A stretch of 64,000 nt of DNA, from positions 63,012,008 to 63,076,007 of the forward strand of contig OY757904.1 in the NCBI GenBank assembly GCA_963585895.1. The letters run 5' to 3'. Position 1 is the stretch's first letter. Each line of letters starts with the position of its first letter. The notes below the pieces were generated by a model, which worked only from the letters and a program-made list of their open reading frames with translations, did no database searches and was not told where the DNA came from. Shown in pieces: positions 1 through 12,567 of the stretch. This DNA comes from Sepioteuthis lessoniana (lineage: Eukaryota > Mollusca > Cephalopoda > Myopsida > Loliginidae). The position numbers and the translations under genes were made by a program.

Positions 1-329
1 GTTTTCAAAGGTCTATGATGCAAATTTTGGTCTTACAAACAAAAAATAATATTTAAGGAGTTGCCAAGTGGAGAAATGATATCAATACTTTTCTTGTGTA
101 CTAGGAACAGTTGCCTCCAATCTAACTTCATTCAGATTAAAAAATCGGAATAAACAATAATAACAGATTTGAATAAACAAGATGGAAAAAAAGGAACAAT
201 AGCAGCATGAAGACAAAAAGAGAAATAAGAGATGTAGTGATCTTTTTTAAGGATGTAGTGATCTTTCTTAAATCAACAAGCATAGGAAAGTATTAAACTA
301 TCTTCAGTACAAAACTTGCCCAAGTACCT
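1..329. other. AT-rich sequence, no feature recognised
   Basis: No open frame, repeat or RNA element that I recognise. If XPA continues to the left of the window this is intron sequence. Confidence 0.4.
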
Positions 330-345
330 TAGCAATAGAATTGTG

Positions 346-474
346 GTAATTTACTAAACTTTTTGCTTATATGTGGCACAAGGCCATATGAAAGGGGCAC
401 CCAATGAGACTCGAACTCACTCATGTAGGTTTGCTAGTCGAGCTTGCTAACCATTACACCACCAGAGGCACCTA
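346..474 (-). mobile_element. SINE-E copy, tRNA-headed, with imperfect target duplication
   Basis: Read on the minus strand the element begins with a tRNA-like head that has an A-box-like stretch (TGGTGTAATGG) and a B-box-like stretch (GAGTTCGAGTCTC), then a short unique tail. Flanks at 330-345 and 475-490 match in 14 of 16 positions (TAGCAATAGAATTGTG against TAGCAATACAGTTGTG), a target-site duplication that has aged. Two related copies lie at 17,763-17,893 and 61,097-61,225. It is a Pol III-type SINE and not a tRNA gene: the acceptor stem does not close. Confidence 0.75.
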
Positions 475-527
475 TAGCAATACAGTTGTGAGTAGTTATA
501 CAAATGATTACAAATGCAATATGTCCT

Positions 528-740
528 AACAGCTGGACTCAAAATACATTGACTATATTCTCTGCAGAAGTGGTAAGACCCCCAGCCACCAAAAGGGAGT
601 CTTTGACATTAAATTTCATGTAGTGGTGAGACTCCAGTTCAGGAGACTGTGATTCACTCCTTCATTGTCATTACTTCCAGATCCACTCTAACCTAATTGG
701 TAGTTAGGATCACATCACTGGTTCAAACAGATATTTGGAA
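528..740 (+). mobile_element. SINE-C head fragment
   Basis: Matches the head of the long SINE-C family: the CAGCTGGACT-like start, CTCTGCAGAAGTGGTAAGAC, and the later segment resembling TCCACTCTAACCTAATTGG. Only the head is present, so this is a truncated or heavily decayed copy. Confidence 0.6.
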
Positions 741-3700
741 AATTATCAGTATTAGATAGAAAGACTTTGAACTATATAATAGCAAATTATTTCTATAAAG
801 AATAGTTACTCAAGGCTATAATTGTTTACAGACTTTTTTTTATAATTAGTTACTTGAAACCATATAATTGTTGGAAAAAGACTGACTTAAGTATTAAATA
901 ACCCATCAAGGATTGAAATGCCAAAAGCCAAATAACCAATAAATGAAGTGAATGCAATTCTCACTGGGTGACACACATTTATGAGAGGTAATAGACTAAA
1001 TTAAATTGAGTAAGTATGAGTATGAAAATAGCTTTGTGAGTAATGGAAATCTGTACATTGTTAATGTTTTGAGTTTTCTCAATTAAACTAGAAGTAGACG
1101 GCTTATCAATTGAGACTCGACTGTTTTACCTGGTGATGAGTGAGAAAAGACTGACACATTCCAAAATTTATAAACAAAACAGTATGGCTCCTTTTGATCT
1201 GTTTTGTGTATTGTTTCTAGACTGCTTTATCTCTTAAAGCTGTAAGATCAAAAAGAAGTCAGCCAGCCCAAATTGAGGTCAAAGGTGAGAAATGCTTCAT
1301 TTTCGTCATGTGCATTTGAAAGCCAGCCAACTTGGATGACTGCCAAAACTGGTTTGGCTGAGTTTGCTGCAATAGTTAGTGGGTAAAAGTCAATTTCAGC
1401 CTCAAAATGAAAAATGTGTTTGCTTCGAAGACAGACACCACTTTTCACTCAATAACTTGATTATTCTAATCTTGATTATGATAAACAGGTGCAAGAAACT
1501 GATTCAGAGATAAAAGTGTTTAGATTTTTTTTAAAGATTCAACAGATGTTTTACAGAATTAAAAGCTTTTTTTATGAAGTGACAGTAAGAAAAATAATTA
1601 CAAAACAAAAAAAAATATTATAATTAGTAATCTAATAATAATTTTATTTTGATTAATAAATTGAACGAATTTGTCCAGAATGCAATTTAAATGTCAGTTC
1701 AACCTGAAAAAGAAAAATTCTACACTTGGCAAAAATTATGGAATTAGCCTACTTAAAGGATGATCACTTTATTTAACAGTAAATAAACTATAACTAGATA
1801 AGATCCAAAACATTTCTCATTTAATTGCTCAGTATTCTAGCTTCATAAAGTATACATTAAACAAACTAGATTAAATCATTAAATATCTGTTCTTATATCA
1901 CAAAAACAAAGGGAATTAAAACTTTTAGGCAGATAAAATCAATGACATGGCAAGTGAACAATCTGGATTTAAATCCAACTGGAAATTTATGGCAGAAATT
2001 TTTAAAAAAGGACAATAAGAAAGCTCCATAGAGCAAAGATCGATTAACTGCCATTTAGGAAAGTGGGAATCATTTTGATAAAGAATATTGCTTTAAATTA
2101 GAGAAATCAATGCTTGAAGGAAGGCTGTCATGAAAGCTAAGTATTAATTGTAATTTTTTTGTCTTTTTATTACATAATTTTTTCCTCAATAATGGGTTAT
2201 TCCATAGAATTTTTCACAACATGGTTTGGAAAAAAATTGTTCCATTTATGTGAATAATTTAATCTAGTTGATTAAAGGAATATTTTTTGAAGCCAGAATG
2301 TTCAACTAATCAAGAATAACGTTTTGTGTCTTATCTGTAATAAGTTTATTAACTGCTAAATAGAAAACTTTGTGAACATCATCAACGTGTGCTAATTCTA
2401 CAATTTTTGCTTAAGGTAGTATTAAATCTTTTCACAATTGGAGTTCTGGAACTCAAAGTGAATAAATTTCAATTATATTTCTAAGAAATAAGAAAAAAAA
2501 CCCACAAAAAAACAGCTTTTAACATATGTAAAGTTGTCAACAAAAAAAAAAAACAATATTGTGTATATTGAAAGTTTTGTTCAAGAGGATAGGTAGTGCT
2601 GATTTTGTGATACAGCTGTGGAAGGATTTGTTCCATGAAATTATCCATGAATAGTTGGGTGATTAGAAAGTATCACCTCATTGGTTTTGAAAGTAATTGA
2701 CTGAAAAGTAATTGATTTGAAGCCACATTCTTCCAGGAAGGTATTTATGCAGTCATGCACCAATGGAACAAATGCATCAATCTTGATGGTGACAAGGTAG
2801 TGCAAATATATAACCAATATTTCAATAGTGGATCAGTAAATGTTTATACCTTACTTTTAAGGCATCTCTTATGTGCATATATATATATATATAAATATAT
2901 ATATACATTGACTCACCCAAAGAGACTTTTCCTCAAGTCTAGTAAAAAGCATTAACAATTCTCTTAGAACTAGTTATTTCTCTTTGACTTTGGTTGAACT
3001 CAACATCCTGACTTGTAGCATCATGAATAATCATTTTAACACACTAATTTTTATAGCTTTGGATTTATCCCTTAGAATGTTGATTTTTATAAATTTTGCA
3101 GACAGTTTTTATAATAATCTTACACAAAGAATCAAAAGTAATGTGGCTAGTTAATTCAGACTTGAGAAACAAATGAGATCTTTCAAAAACATGAATCAGA
3201 TGAAAAGATTTCCAGCAGAAATAATAAGAATAATCTTTAAAAATCGGTGTTTTACTCCATTTTTTCAAAGAATATACATTTTGTTCAAAATAAACAGCTT
3301 GATTTTTACTAGATAATTTTTTGTTTTTTATAAAATTATTTCAGGGAAATTTAATAATACATTAGGCCTAAAAGATTATGTCCCCATCTAAGTTGTACTC
3401 ATGCTTGTAGGTTTAAGAGCATACTTGTGGGTCTATGATTTGTTCTGCTGACCCAAATATGAAGTGGTTAGCATCAAAGATTCTAGTAGTGACTGAAACA
3501 GGTCCTTCACCTGGGTCAAAGATATTTGTTTTGAAAAATAAAACAAATAAAGAAAAAATATCATTTTGGTTTTTGGAAAATGTTGAATTGTCAAATATCA
3601 GCTGTGCAAACTTGCACAGGCTCAGAAATTTGATAAAATTCTCAGAAAAATATGTAATTGGATGAAAAAAATTCTTCTTACATAGAGTAAATTATATTAA

Positions 3701-5089
3701 GAATATGCACCCAGGTAAAAGTAATGACCCCACCTCTAATATATGAGTCCATAGCTGATCATTAGAAATATGTAGCTATAAGAAAAGTTTTAGTTCAGTT
3801 CAGTGAATAATGTTGGATCTATATAATTAATATTTCCCTCTTAATAAATTGTATCAACAAGGTGATTTTGTTTAAAACTATTTGTTGCATAAAAACAGTC
3901 TGTTTTTTTTTAAATAATCAGGCAATAAACTTTATATATCACAAACTTAAATAAAACTTAGACCATCATACAATTTCCAAACACTAAAGAGAAAGGTAAC
4001 TTTGAGTAAAATGTTTGAAGCAAATCAATATTTAACAATAAGAAATGTGCTTGATATCTATTTCATTCACATCATTCTCAAAGTATTAAAGTTTTTAATC
4101 AAATATTGATCCCCTTTGAGCATACATAAACATCATTGTTCATTGCTTTGTAATCTTCAAAAGATAAGCTAAATTTTTATTCATATCTAAGAGTGTAGAC
4201 CAGAGAGATCTTTTATATTTTGCAGACATAAACTTAGACTACATCAAAAGAAGTATAAAAAATACTTTTATGCCTTGCTTTTAGAGTTTCTGGATATAAT
4301 ACAAGGAGGATCATTTTTTCTATAGTTATTAAGTAAAAAAATAATCACAGACATGTTTTTTGATAAAATTAGAAATAACATTGAAATAATTTTAATATCT
4401 TCTTTGCAGTTTTAAGTTTGGTTTTAATTGCAAGAAAACGGCATTAAGTTAGGTGTAAAAAATTTAAAATTATTTTGCATACTTAAAACAGGTTTTAAAG
4501 TCCTTTAATATCAATTTTTGCAATCTAAAATAAACTTCAATTATGCTGTGAATGACGTCAGAACAATTTTAACTCTGTAATTAAAAACCTTCTAAAAATA
4601 AAGTAGCCATAATAGAAATATAGGATTCAACAAAAATAAGTTCATTTAAGGAACATTTCACTGGATTTTGAAAAAAATATAACTTTTTACTTAAACTATA
4701 GTGAAATGCATTTATTTCCAATAAGGATAGGTGGAGAAGTCAGTTAACAGTTAACTCATTTAAAAGGTTAAATTATGTGGTCAATTTTCTCTAGCAAATG
4801 GTGATAGAAACTCACTTAAATAATGTATCTCGGAACACAATTGAAATATGGATGGCACAAACTTTTAAAAAAAAACTTATATTACCCTCAATGGCAAAGC
4901 TATATAGCCAATATTAAAACAGCATAATACGATAAGTAACACTCTATTAAGAGTCCATGTGTTGTAATTAATTTTGTAATGTTTTGTTAATATGGTACAA
5001 AAAACAATTGAAAGACAACATATTTTATTTACAGAGATAATCACTAGAAAGTGAATTGATTGATTTGAACAGCATGGTAACCTATCTAG
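741..5089. other. Long AT-rich stretch without recognised gene
   Basis: About 4.3 kb with no coding frame I can support. Short open frames at 1,248-1,448, 2,755-2,955, 3,065-3,268 and 3,435-3,665 show no recognisable family motif or splice context. The only simple repeat is an AT run near 2,878-2,908. No XPA terminal exon was recognised here on the minus strand. Confidence 0.4.
2878..2908. repeat. (AT)n microsatellite
   Basis: Short, slightly interrupted AT dinucleotide run. Confidence 0.85.
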
Positions 5090-5895
5090 AATTATTTCAG
5101 GCCTAGAGATTAGGAAATTTCATTCATTATACATTATTATATTATTGTTTCTTAAGAGTTTTCAGCATACATTTATATGACATCAAGTATTCCAATCATA
5201 TGCAAACAATTTGCACACAGTTGTATGGTGTTAAGGTTTGATTTCTTTCTTTGATGGCGTACCAACCTTTGTAGGTTATATAATGCCAAATCCACTCCCA
5301 TAAAATACAGTAGTGGTATTATTTAAACCATAGCTAGAGAGGATAAGGGGGTTCACACCTTTCCCAAGAGTATTAGTGGAAAAGTGAATCTAATAGTTCA
5401 ACTGGAGTTCAGATTCACTTACAATGATGTTGCAGCCAAACATGTCAGCCACAATGCCATGAAGACTCTTACCTGTATGGTTTCAAGTATTCCAATTCAA
5501 TATAAATAATAATGTAGTTTCAAGTATTTATTTTTATTTAATAATAGTCATTTCTTTGAACATAGTTATATGGCTTTAATTAACTAATAATGATCCTTTG
5601 TAAATAATTATATTATGAAGTAATTGTTGTTAATACAAATTGACTTACAGTTCTATGATATCAAGTATTACAATAGAATACAAAAAAGTTTTAAGCAGAC
5701 CTATTTGGTCGATAGATAGAACCCTTACTGGTACTATCACTCTGGATCAGTAGACTTGGGAGTTATAGTAATAAAAGAGTACTCTACATTCCCCATATCT
5801 CCAGAACAGGAGCCTTACCACATATGCAGTTCAGTGTTATATCCATGATACCTCTTTTTTTGAGGAGAGGGAGCTTCCTCTTCAGCTAGGGATAC
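5090..5895 (-). mobile_element. SINE-C copy interrupted by SINE-B
   Basis: Body monomers of the SINE-C type are visible on both sides of an inserted SINE-B. The left part ends in CACACAGTTGTATGGT and the right part resumes with TGTATGGTTTCAAGTATT, reconstituting the family's usual join. The head region follows at 5,700-5,895 with the degraded motif ATAGATAGAACCC. Minus orientation: head on the right, tail side on the left. Confidence 0.65.
5230..5473 (-). mobile_element. SINE-B copy with 8-bp target duplication
   Basis: The SINE-B tail is on the left (ATGGCGTACCAACCTTTGTAG) and the tRNA-like head on the right. It is flanked by TGTATGGT at 5,222-5,229 and again at 5,474-5,481, so it jumped into an older SINE-C. 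The relative age order is therefore SINE-C first, SINE-B later. Confidence 0.8.
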
Positions 5896-7106
5896 AATTA
5901 GATTATAGAAAAGCTTTCTGACATAGTAGGAAGAACTTCTTTTTTTTTTAATTAAGGTATGAACATTGCATTATTTTTATTTTTTAAACCTAATACTATT
6001 ATACACCTAAAAGAATACCATTTAGAATTGAACAGATACAATGAATGATTATCTCCTTAAGATAATTGACATGTTCATTAGAAGTCTGGTATGTGTCATG
6101 TGACAGGGGTAGAAACTCCTTATTTACCTCTATTTGCCTTTGTTCTTTGAATAGTAGAGATGTTGTCTCTGACCCTGCCAGGGATTGGTAAAGTGCATGG
6201 CTATATTACCCTCATGTGAAAAGTCTGTCTCTGCATACTCTTTCCACATACTGTATATTCATGAAACTATATGAGTATAATTCTATGGACACATTTGCGT
6301 ATTCTTTTTTTAATACTACTTGTAGATATATTAGGTATTTAAATCTATTTTGATGTGTTAATAAGTTTACCTTGTCATTTCTTCCACTGTGATCAGTGTT
6401 AGTACATTATGGATATGGTAATACTAATATTGGTCCTTGGAGAGTGTGAACTTAACTAAATATCTTCCCTACTACCAAAACATTGCAATAGTATAAAGTG
6501 AGAAACCAAAAAAATGAGTGAATCATTTTATTGGGAAATTTGTTGTCTTGTAGTAGTCTGAAATTGAACCATTGATGCTTGCATTGTTCATGAAGCAATT
6601 CATTAAAACCTCTAAATTCGACCAAAGATGAATAGCCTGGCTAGAAAATAATCCTGGTTCCAGCTGCTCAGTCAATTTAATTTCCTGAAGTCAGGAGGTT
6701 AATTTCAAGAACTGGCAATGCTGCTCAACGAAGCAACAATCTTCTACTTTATGAAGAACAGAAGGACATGAAGAAGAAATGATGAATTCAAAACTTTTGG
6801 AGGCATGTTGGGTTTGACAAAAAGTAAAGGATGAAGACAGGAACAAAATGATGGATGATAGAATTTTAAAATTGAAGTCTTTTTTTAGGATATCCTGGAT
6901 GACGAAACCTGAAGGGTATATCAGCTGAAACTGTCATTGAAATAAGGAAAAGAATAGTAGTTATAAAAAATCTAGAAATTCTAAAACAGACATGGTCATG
7001 TTTAGCAGTAGGATTAATAAAAAATACTATCTATAATTATAAGAAGAGTCATTATTATTCCAAGAGTAGACTATTCAACTGATTATTTTAGTTGCTATGT
7101 TTCAAC
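5896..7106. other. No feature recognised
   Basis: AT-rich sequence. I see no convincing coding frame and only vague similarity to decayed SINE pieces. Confidence 0.35.
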
Positions 7107-7693
7107 CATTCAAATTACAACTTTCAGAGGAGGATGTCAGTTTTTATAATAACATTTAGTAAAAAGAAAAGAAATACTCACTAATATAGTCAATTGTTTG
7201 GTCAAATAATGGCAATGCAAGTCATATGGACAGTACCATTATTCTGTATTTGTCTAACATAGGCAATTATAGATAGAGACGAATTTGTAACATTCCATGC
7301 AAATATGGAAAACAGTTCCATTAAATTGAAATATAAGTATTACAAAGCAATACTTGAAACCATTTAACTGCATGCAAACAAATGGGTTCTGGCTCATTTA
7401 AAAACTGTTACATACAAACAATTCATTTACAAATCATGTATATCTAATACACATGTATAAACAGGATTTGGCATTGAATAAACCAACAAGGGTTGATGAG
7501 CCATTCAAATTATAACTTTTGGAGAGAAGTATCAGTTTTTAAAGCAACATTTGGTAAAAAAAATACTTGTTGATATGATCCATTAACAGCAATGTGAGTC
7601 ATACGGACAATACCATTATTCTGTATTTGTCTGACATTGGTGATTATAGATGGAAATGAATTCTTAATGTTCCATGCAAATATGGAAAACCAA
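7107..7693 (+). repeat. Duplicated ~200-bp unit, each copy followed by SINE-C sequence
   Basis: The segment 7,107-7,318 reappears in diverged form at 7,501-7,693; both begin with a CCATTCAAATTA-like string and end near TTCCATGCAAATATGGAAAAC. Sequence between them (about 7,319-7,500) is a SINE-C body and tail in plus orientation, and a second SINE-C follows the second copy. This looks like duplication of one unit plus its adjoining SINE. Confidence 0.65.
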
Positions 7694-8175
7694 GTCAGCT
7701 AGGGCAGTAGAATACACAGATTGCATCTCTGTAGAGGGGTAAGACCTCCACCCCAATGAGTATTCTCCAGTCCAGCACTCTGGGGAATGTAGGGTGCCCT
7801 CTGTTACCATTACTCCCAGGTTCACTCAAACCAAGAGTGGTAGTACCTGTTAGGATCCTATCTATAGGTCAAATACAATTATTCAATCATTTTCTATATT
7901 TGAAAACATTTACAAACAAATGAGAGATATCAGACTGAATTACTAAGCAATACTTGATACCTGTGCTAAGATGAATAAAGTTAAGCAGAATTACTACAGT
8001 TAGATAACAATACTTGAAACCATTTAACTATATCCAAACAAATGAGCCCAGATTCATTTAAAAATTGCTACATACATACTATTTGTTTACAGATCATATA
8101 TATCTAATAAATATGTATAAACAGGATTTGGTATATATCCTACAATGGTTGATATGCCATAAAACACAACTAACG
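7694..8175 (+). mobile_element. SINE-C copy, near complete
   Basis: Head at 7,694-7,870 (CTCTGTAGAGGGGTAAGACC), monomer body, then the tail with GGTTGATATGCCAT at about 8,148-8,161. This orientation places the tail at the 3' end. Confidence 0.7.
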
Positions 8176-8356
8176 AAACATGGAAAAATAAAAAAATTGG
8201 CTGTTTTTTTTTAAAACATACTTGACAAACATCAAGAAAGTTTAATAAATAATTGATAGGCAATATAAGAAGTGAGAGAGAAAACAAAAGGAAGAAGCAT
8301 ATATCGTTTTGTTAGATGGCCAGTGTTTATTTCAGCACAGTACTATTTGGAAGCTT

Positions 8357-8593
8357 TGGTTTTGTCTCTGTTTAATGGCATATCAATCTTTATGGCTTAT
8401 TTAGAGCCAAAGCTATCCTTGTAGAAGACCAGGAAGTGGAAATATATAACTCATAGCTCGGAAGATAAAGGGATTCATACTTTTCCCAAGAGTATTAGTA
8501 TAAATGTGAATGTAATAGTGCGACTGGAGTTCAAACTCACTAACTATGAGGCCACAGTCCAGCATTTAAGCCATTGTGTCATGGGTACACTTT
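8357..8593 (-). mobile_element. SINE-B copy
   Basis: The tail GTTTAATGGCATATCAA is at the left; the tRNA-like head, containing GGAGTTCAAACTC as a reverse-complemented B box, is at the right. Diverged by point changes from the copy at 59.6 kb. Confidence 0.75.
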
Positions 8594-9082
8594 CTTAAAA
8601 GTGAGAGAATTAGAGACTATTCCCATATAAAAATATGGAAGCACCAATGTTACAAATGTACTGACATTGATATTGTCTATGGTTCACATTGCTGGGAAAG
8701 AGCCAGTCAGTATATTAACTACCGTTCTTTTTTGTTTGATAACCTTTAATTATGGATTGTACAGGGGAAGAAAGTAGTAAAACAGAGCAGCAAAACAAAC
8801 AGAATGAACAAACTCAATAGAACAAATAATTCTTGGAATAATAAGTGAAGAAGATTTCACACCTTATCAGAAAAAAAGCATAAAATCTTCAAAGCGATTA
8901 TTTACTCCAGTTTTAAGGTCCAGATCATTTGAGTGAAAGCAGTGTTTTAAGAGGCTAACAAGCATTACAGCAAGATTTACTACCAGCTCTCGTTTATAAT
9001 ATCAATAGAATAAAATATGAATGCATGTGTTTAAATGTTATGTTCTATCATCAACTCAGATGAATAATGGATTATTCTGTTT
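8594..9082. other. No feature recognised
   Basis: About 490 bp of AT-rich sequence without gene or repeat signal that I can name. Confidence 0.35.
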
Positions 9083-10015
9083 TGATTGATTGTAAGGAAA
9101 AGGAAGAAAAAGAACATATTACACATCGGAGAGAAAAAAAAGAATAGATAAGCTGATAAACTCAGATGCTTATTGTCTGCTTCAATGAAATAGGAAGATA
9201 GGAAACCGGCTCATTGGCCTAGTGAATAGAGTGTTCGCCAATGGTCCAGGAGACCTGTGTTCAATCCCAGGTCGCATCATACCAAAGACTTTAAGAATAG
9301 TACTTGATACCTCCTTGCTTAACACTCATCAATATAAGGTATGTATCAAGGGTAAAGTGGAGCAATCCAGGGAAAGGAGTTGTGCCCTCCTCTACACCTC
9401 GGTGTAGTAACTATTGGAAAGGGAGCCTACTGGTCGCCCTTGACTATGGTCGCCAACTTTACTTTTTTTCACCTTGAAACCTCATTTTCAAGTTTTTAAA
9501 CAAAAAAAAAATGACTTTAATCGATAGTAAGATGAGAAAGGAAGAAAAAAAAACACATTAGAGAGAAAAAAAAAGCAAATATAAAGAAAGGAGAGAAAGA
9601 GAGAGGGGAATTTATTATGCTATTCATAAAATGCTTACAGTCTGCTTCAATAGAAGAGAATGGGTGAAAAAAGGATAGAGAGAGAAAAAAATGAGGAAAA
9701 GAACACTTATCATGAAATCTTATTTGAGTTTTATCTTTAAATAAAAACATGATTTTGATTGACAGAAAGGAAACAAAAAGAACACAGAGAAAAAAAGACA
9801 AATATAAAAAAGGAGAGAAAGGATTGAGAGAGAATTGATAATACTAGGCATCAGATGCTCATTGTCTGCTTCAATGGAATAAGAAAAAAGAAAGAAAGAT
9901 AGAGAAAGAAATGGAAAAGATAGAAAGAGGTAAAAGATAGAAACTACCAACGCTAATTTTAAAAACTTATTTTTGAGGTTCATTTTTAAACAAAAAACTG
10001 ATATGATATTTCCTA
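9083..10015. repeat. Purine-rich tandem repeat, monomer about 240 bp
   Basis: Three related blocks start near 9,083, 9,515 and 9,757. Each carries a GATTGA- or TCGATAG-like start, long GAAAGGAAGAAAA tracts, and a conserved ATGCTTATTGTCTGCTTCAAT-like segment. Spacing between the second and third blocks is about 240 bp. The first block is separated by an inserted SINE-D at 9,207-9,478. Open frames on the minus strand here (9,517-10,022) are low-complexity Phe/Ser/Leu runs caused by the purine-rich strand and are not genes. Confidence 0.7.
9207..9478 (+). mobile_element. SINE-D copy inside the tandem repeat
   Basis: tRNA-like head with a clear B box (GTTCAATCCCAGGTCG) and A-box-like TGGCCTAGTGAATAG, followed by the family body (CCTTGCTTAACACTCATCA, AGGGAGCC) and the terminal segment CGCCAACTTTACTT. 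I did not find a clean target duplication. Confidence 0.75.
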
Positions 10016-10204
10016 ATATCATTAAAATCTCACAAAGGTAAACACATTACCCAATTTAGATAATATTTTCGGTACTTACTAGTTACCAGATAGAAATAAA
10101 CTGAACTTTAAAGGCAAAATGATCAAATTACTGTTTATTTATGCTTGGTTATTTTCAATATAATCCTGATATAATCACTGAAAATAATTTACTCAAAAAT
10201 TATG

Positions 10205-10790
10205 TAGCACAGTTGGTTGGGGAAGTAGAATACATCAGCTGCATTTCTGCAGTGGGGTAAGACCCCCTTCCAAATGAGTGTACAGGATATGACACTAAAC
10301 AATCTGATGAGGAAGCTTCAGTCCTGGAGCTTTGGGGAATGTTGAACATCCCTTCACAGCTCCCAGGTCCACTCTGACACAGAGTGGTAGCACCTGACGG
10401 GGTCCTATCAATGGGTCAAAAAGATCTGTTTGATATTTTTACTGTGTCCAAACAAATGAATAATGCTAAATTGAATTGTTTGAAATAGAAATGTTAGATA
10501 ATTTAGCAGAGAAAATAAATGACTGATGTTTAATTGACTAGTTAGGGATACATAGCAATACTTGGTACCAATAAACTGTGTGCAAACAAATGATTAATAG
10601 AAAATAGAACTATTCGTAATTGATAGAGAAATACTTGAAAACATTTAACTGTGTACAAAAAAATTAGTTCAGGCTCATTTAAGACTGTTATCAACAAAAT
10701 GTGTTTATGAGTCATATTTAGTATATATGTATAAACAGGATTTGGCATAAAAAACCTACAATGGTTGATATGCCATAAAATAAAACCCAG
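10205..10790 (+). mobile_element. SINE-C copy, near complete
   Basis: Head at the left (CATTTCTGCAGTGGGGTAAG), then AATCTGATGAGGAAGCTTCA, then monomer body with CAAACAAATGA spacers, ending in ACCTACAATGGTTGATATGC. The CTGATGA within the head could suggest a ribozyme core but the rest of a hammerhead is absent. Confidence 0.7.
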
Positions 10791-11735
10791 TCAAAAACTA
10801 TGATACAAACATACATAAAGGCTACAGTTTTTAAAATTTTATTTGATAAAGTTTTCTTTATAAATTTATGTATGAAAACAAGTGAATGAAAACTTAGAAA
10901 AAATGGAATTTCTATGGTAAATGCTAATTTACATTCAGCTGGTTAACCTATTGCATTCGAAAATAAACACCAGTGACTACTTTCTTGCTTTCTAATGGCT
11001 GCTTGATTGTGTGGGGATTAAAAAGAAAAAAAAAAAGACAATAACATGAAAAAATAAATAGAATAACTAACAATTTCCCAGGAGGCCTCTGACTTGAAGT
11101 GAAATTGTCACATGCTCAAAAAAAGAGGGTTTCCTGGCGCCAAAGAGAAACTCTCTCAGAAGATTTTATCACCTGACTGGACAGACCTTTTTCTCTCAGC
11201 TGCTAAAAGGGAGTGCATGTACTAGCTTAGTCCCAGGGCTTAGCAGCACATTGCATACCATGCTAGTAGCAGCAAGACACATAACAGACCCTCAACTTAT
11301 AATTTGCGAAAGATAATTCCCTTATGTGTTTCAAATTCCTTGTTTGGGAAACACAACTATTTCTACTGGTTCAGGAAACATTCTCCCCACAGAATAGTCA
11401 TAAATCCCAAAATAAAATTTGAGTCTAAAGGTATCCTTGTCTTTTTCTTTTCATCCTTAGCATTTTGAGAGACAAAAAGAAGACAAGTGAATAGAGTAAG
11501 AATAAGAAAATGAGTCAGTTTACAAACTTCAGAATTTCTCAATAATACCAATGATTAACCACTACCAGATTAACCTTTCTTATGCACCATAATTGATTGA
11601 TTACAACAGAGGTTAAATCTGTCTAGAGTTATTTTAAACTTAGAGCTTAAGGAATTGAGTTCATTGTATGTTTATATTCACTTTTTTTGTGTTATTGTTT
11701 CTTAAAAGTTTTTTGTACATATTTATCAACTATTC
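10791..11735. other. No gene recognised
   Basis: AT-rich; the minus-strand open frame 11,363-11,551 has no recognisable motif. Confidence 0.35.
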
Positions 11736-11965
11736 CTGTGTAACAGAAATAAGTCACACACAGTTGGATAGTTTCAAGTATTCTTACTGAATACAAATAA
11801 TTATATCATTTAAAGTAATTATTTCTATTCAATAAAAATCGTTTGTTTACATAGTAGGTAGTTTTAATAATAATTCTTAGTAAATAATTTTAATGTTAAG
11901 TAACTATTCTGATACAAATAATTTACTTTTATATGGCATCAAGTAGTCCTTTTGAATATAAATAA
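11736..11965 (-). mobile_element. SINE-C body monomers (fragment)
   Basis: Several degenerate CACACAGTTGGATAGTTTCA-like units in tandem match the SINE-C body; no head or tail found. Confidence 0.45.
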
Positions 11966-12329
11966 TTCTGAAACAATTCATTTTGAGCTATAGATACAAC
12001 AGGGAATAGTCAGCATATTTTAAGCCCCATATACTGGGTCTTGAAACAGATGGATTATACTTCCCTTTAATTCATAGTAGTAAGTTTTTATGTCCACTTC
12101 TTGTTTTTATATTTAAATTTTCTTCTTTACTCCATCTGAAAAATTTTGGGTGGTACACAAAATTAGCAACAATGTTTTTGATTAGATGAAGACATTAAAT
12201 AAGATTAGGATTGAGCAAGTTCAAACCCATGGCCACAGAGTGTGGAATTTGTATAACCATTAAATGGTTTAAAAGATAGAGTGAGTCAACTTAGTTTAAA
12301 TTGACAGATAATGATCTTTAAGAGCAGCT

Positions 12330-12567
12330 GATGGTTTTGTTTCTTTGATTAACCAGCATAGCAATCTTTGTGGGTTTTTTAGAGTCAAAGCAATCTTTTC
12401 AGAAGAACAGTAGTGATACTATTTAACTCATAGCTGGGAGGATAAGGGGGTTCATACTTTTCTCAAGGATATTAGTCTAAAATGAACATAAAAGTATGAC
12501 TGGAGTTAGAACTCACATACTTCAAAGCCACAGTCCAGCATTTTAGCTATTATGCAATGGAGACTCC
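12330..12567 (-). mobile_element. SINE-B copy
   Basis: Tail at the left (AGCAATCTTTGTGGG), central GGGAGGATAAGGGGGTTCAT, and reversed tRNA-like head ending near 12,567 with GGAGACTCC. Confidence 0.75.

Noticed and set aside
364..474. tRNA gene on the minus strand
   Set aside because: A and B box-like motifs are present but there is no closing acceptor stem, and the unit is flanked by a target duplication and repeated elsewhere (SINE-E).
9517..10022. Two overlapping hydrophobic open frames on the minus strand
   Set aside because: They arise from a purine-rich tandem repeat; composition is Phe/Ser/Leu low complexity and the repeats explain both.
10310..10330. Hammerhead ribozyme core (CTGATGA)
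   Set aside because: The rest of the core (GAAA and matching stems) is absent, and the string belongs to the SINE-C head, whose other copies vary there.
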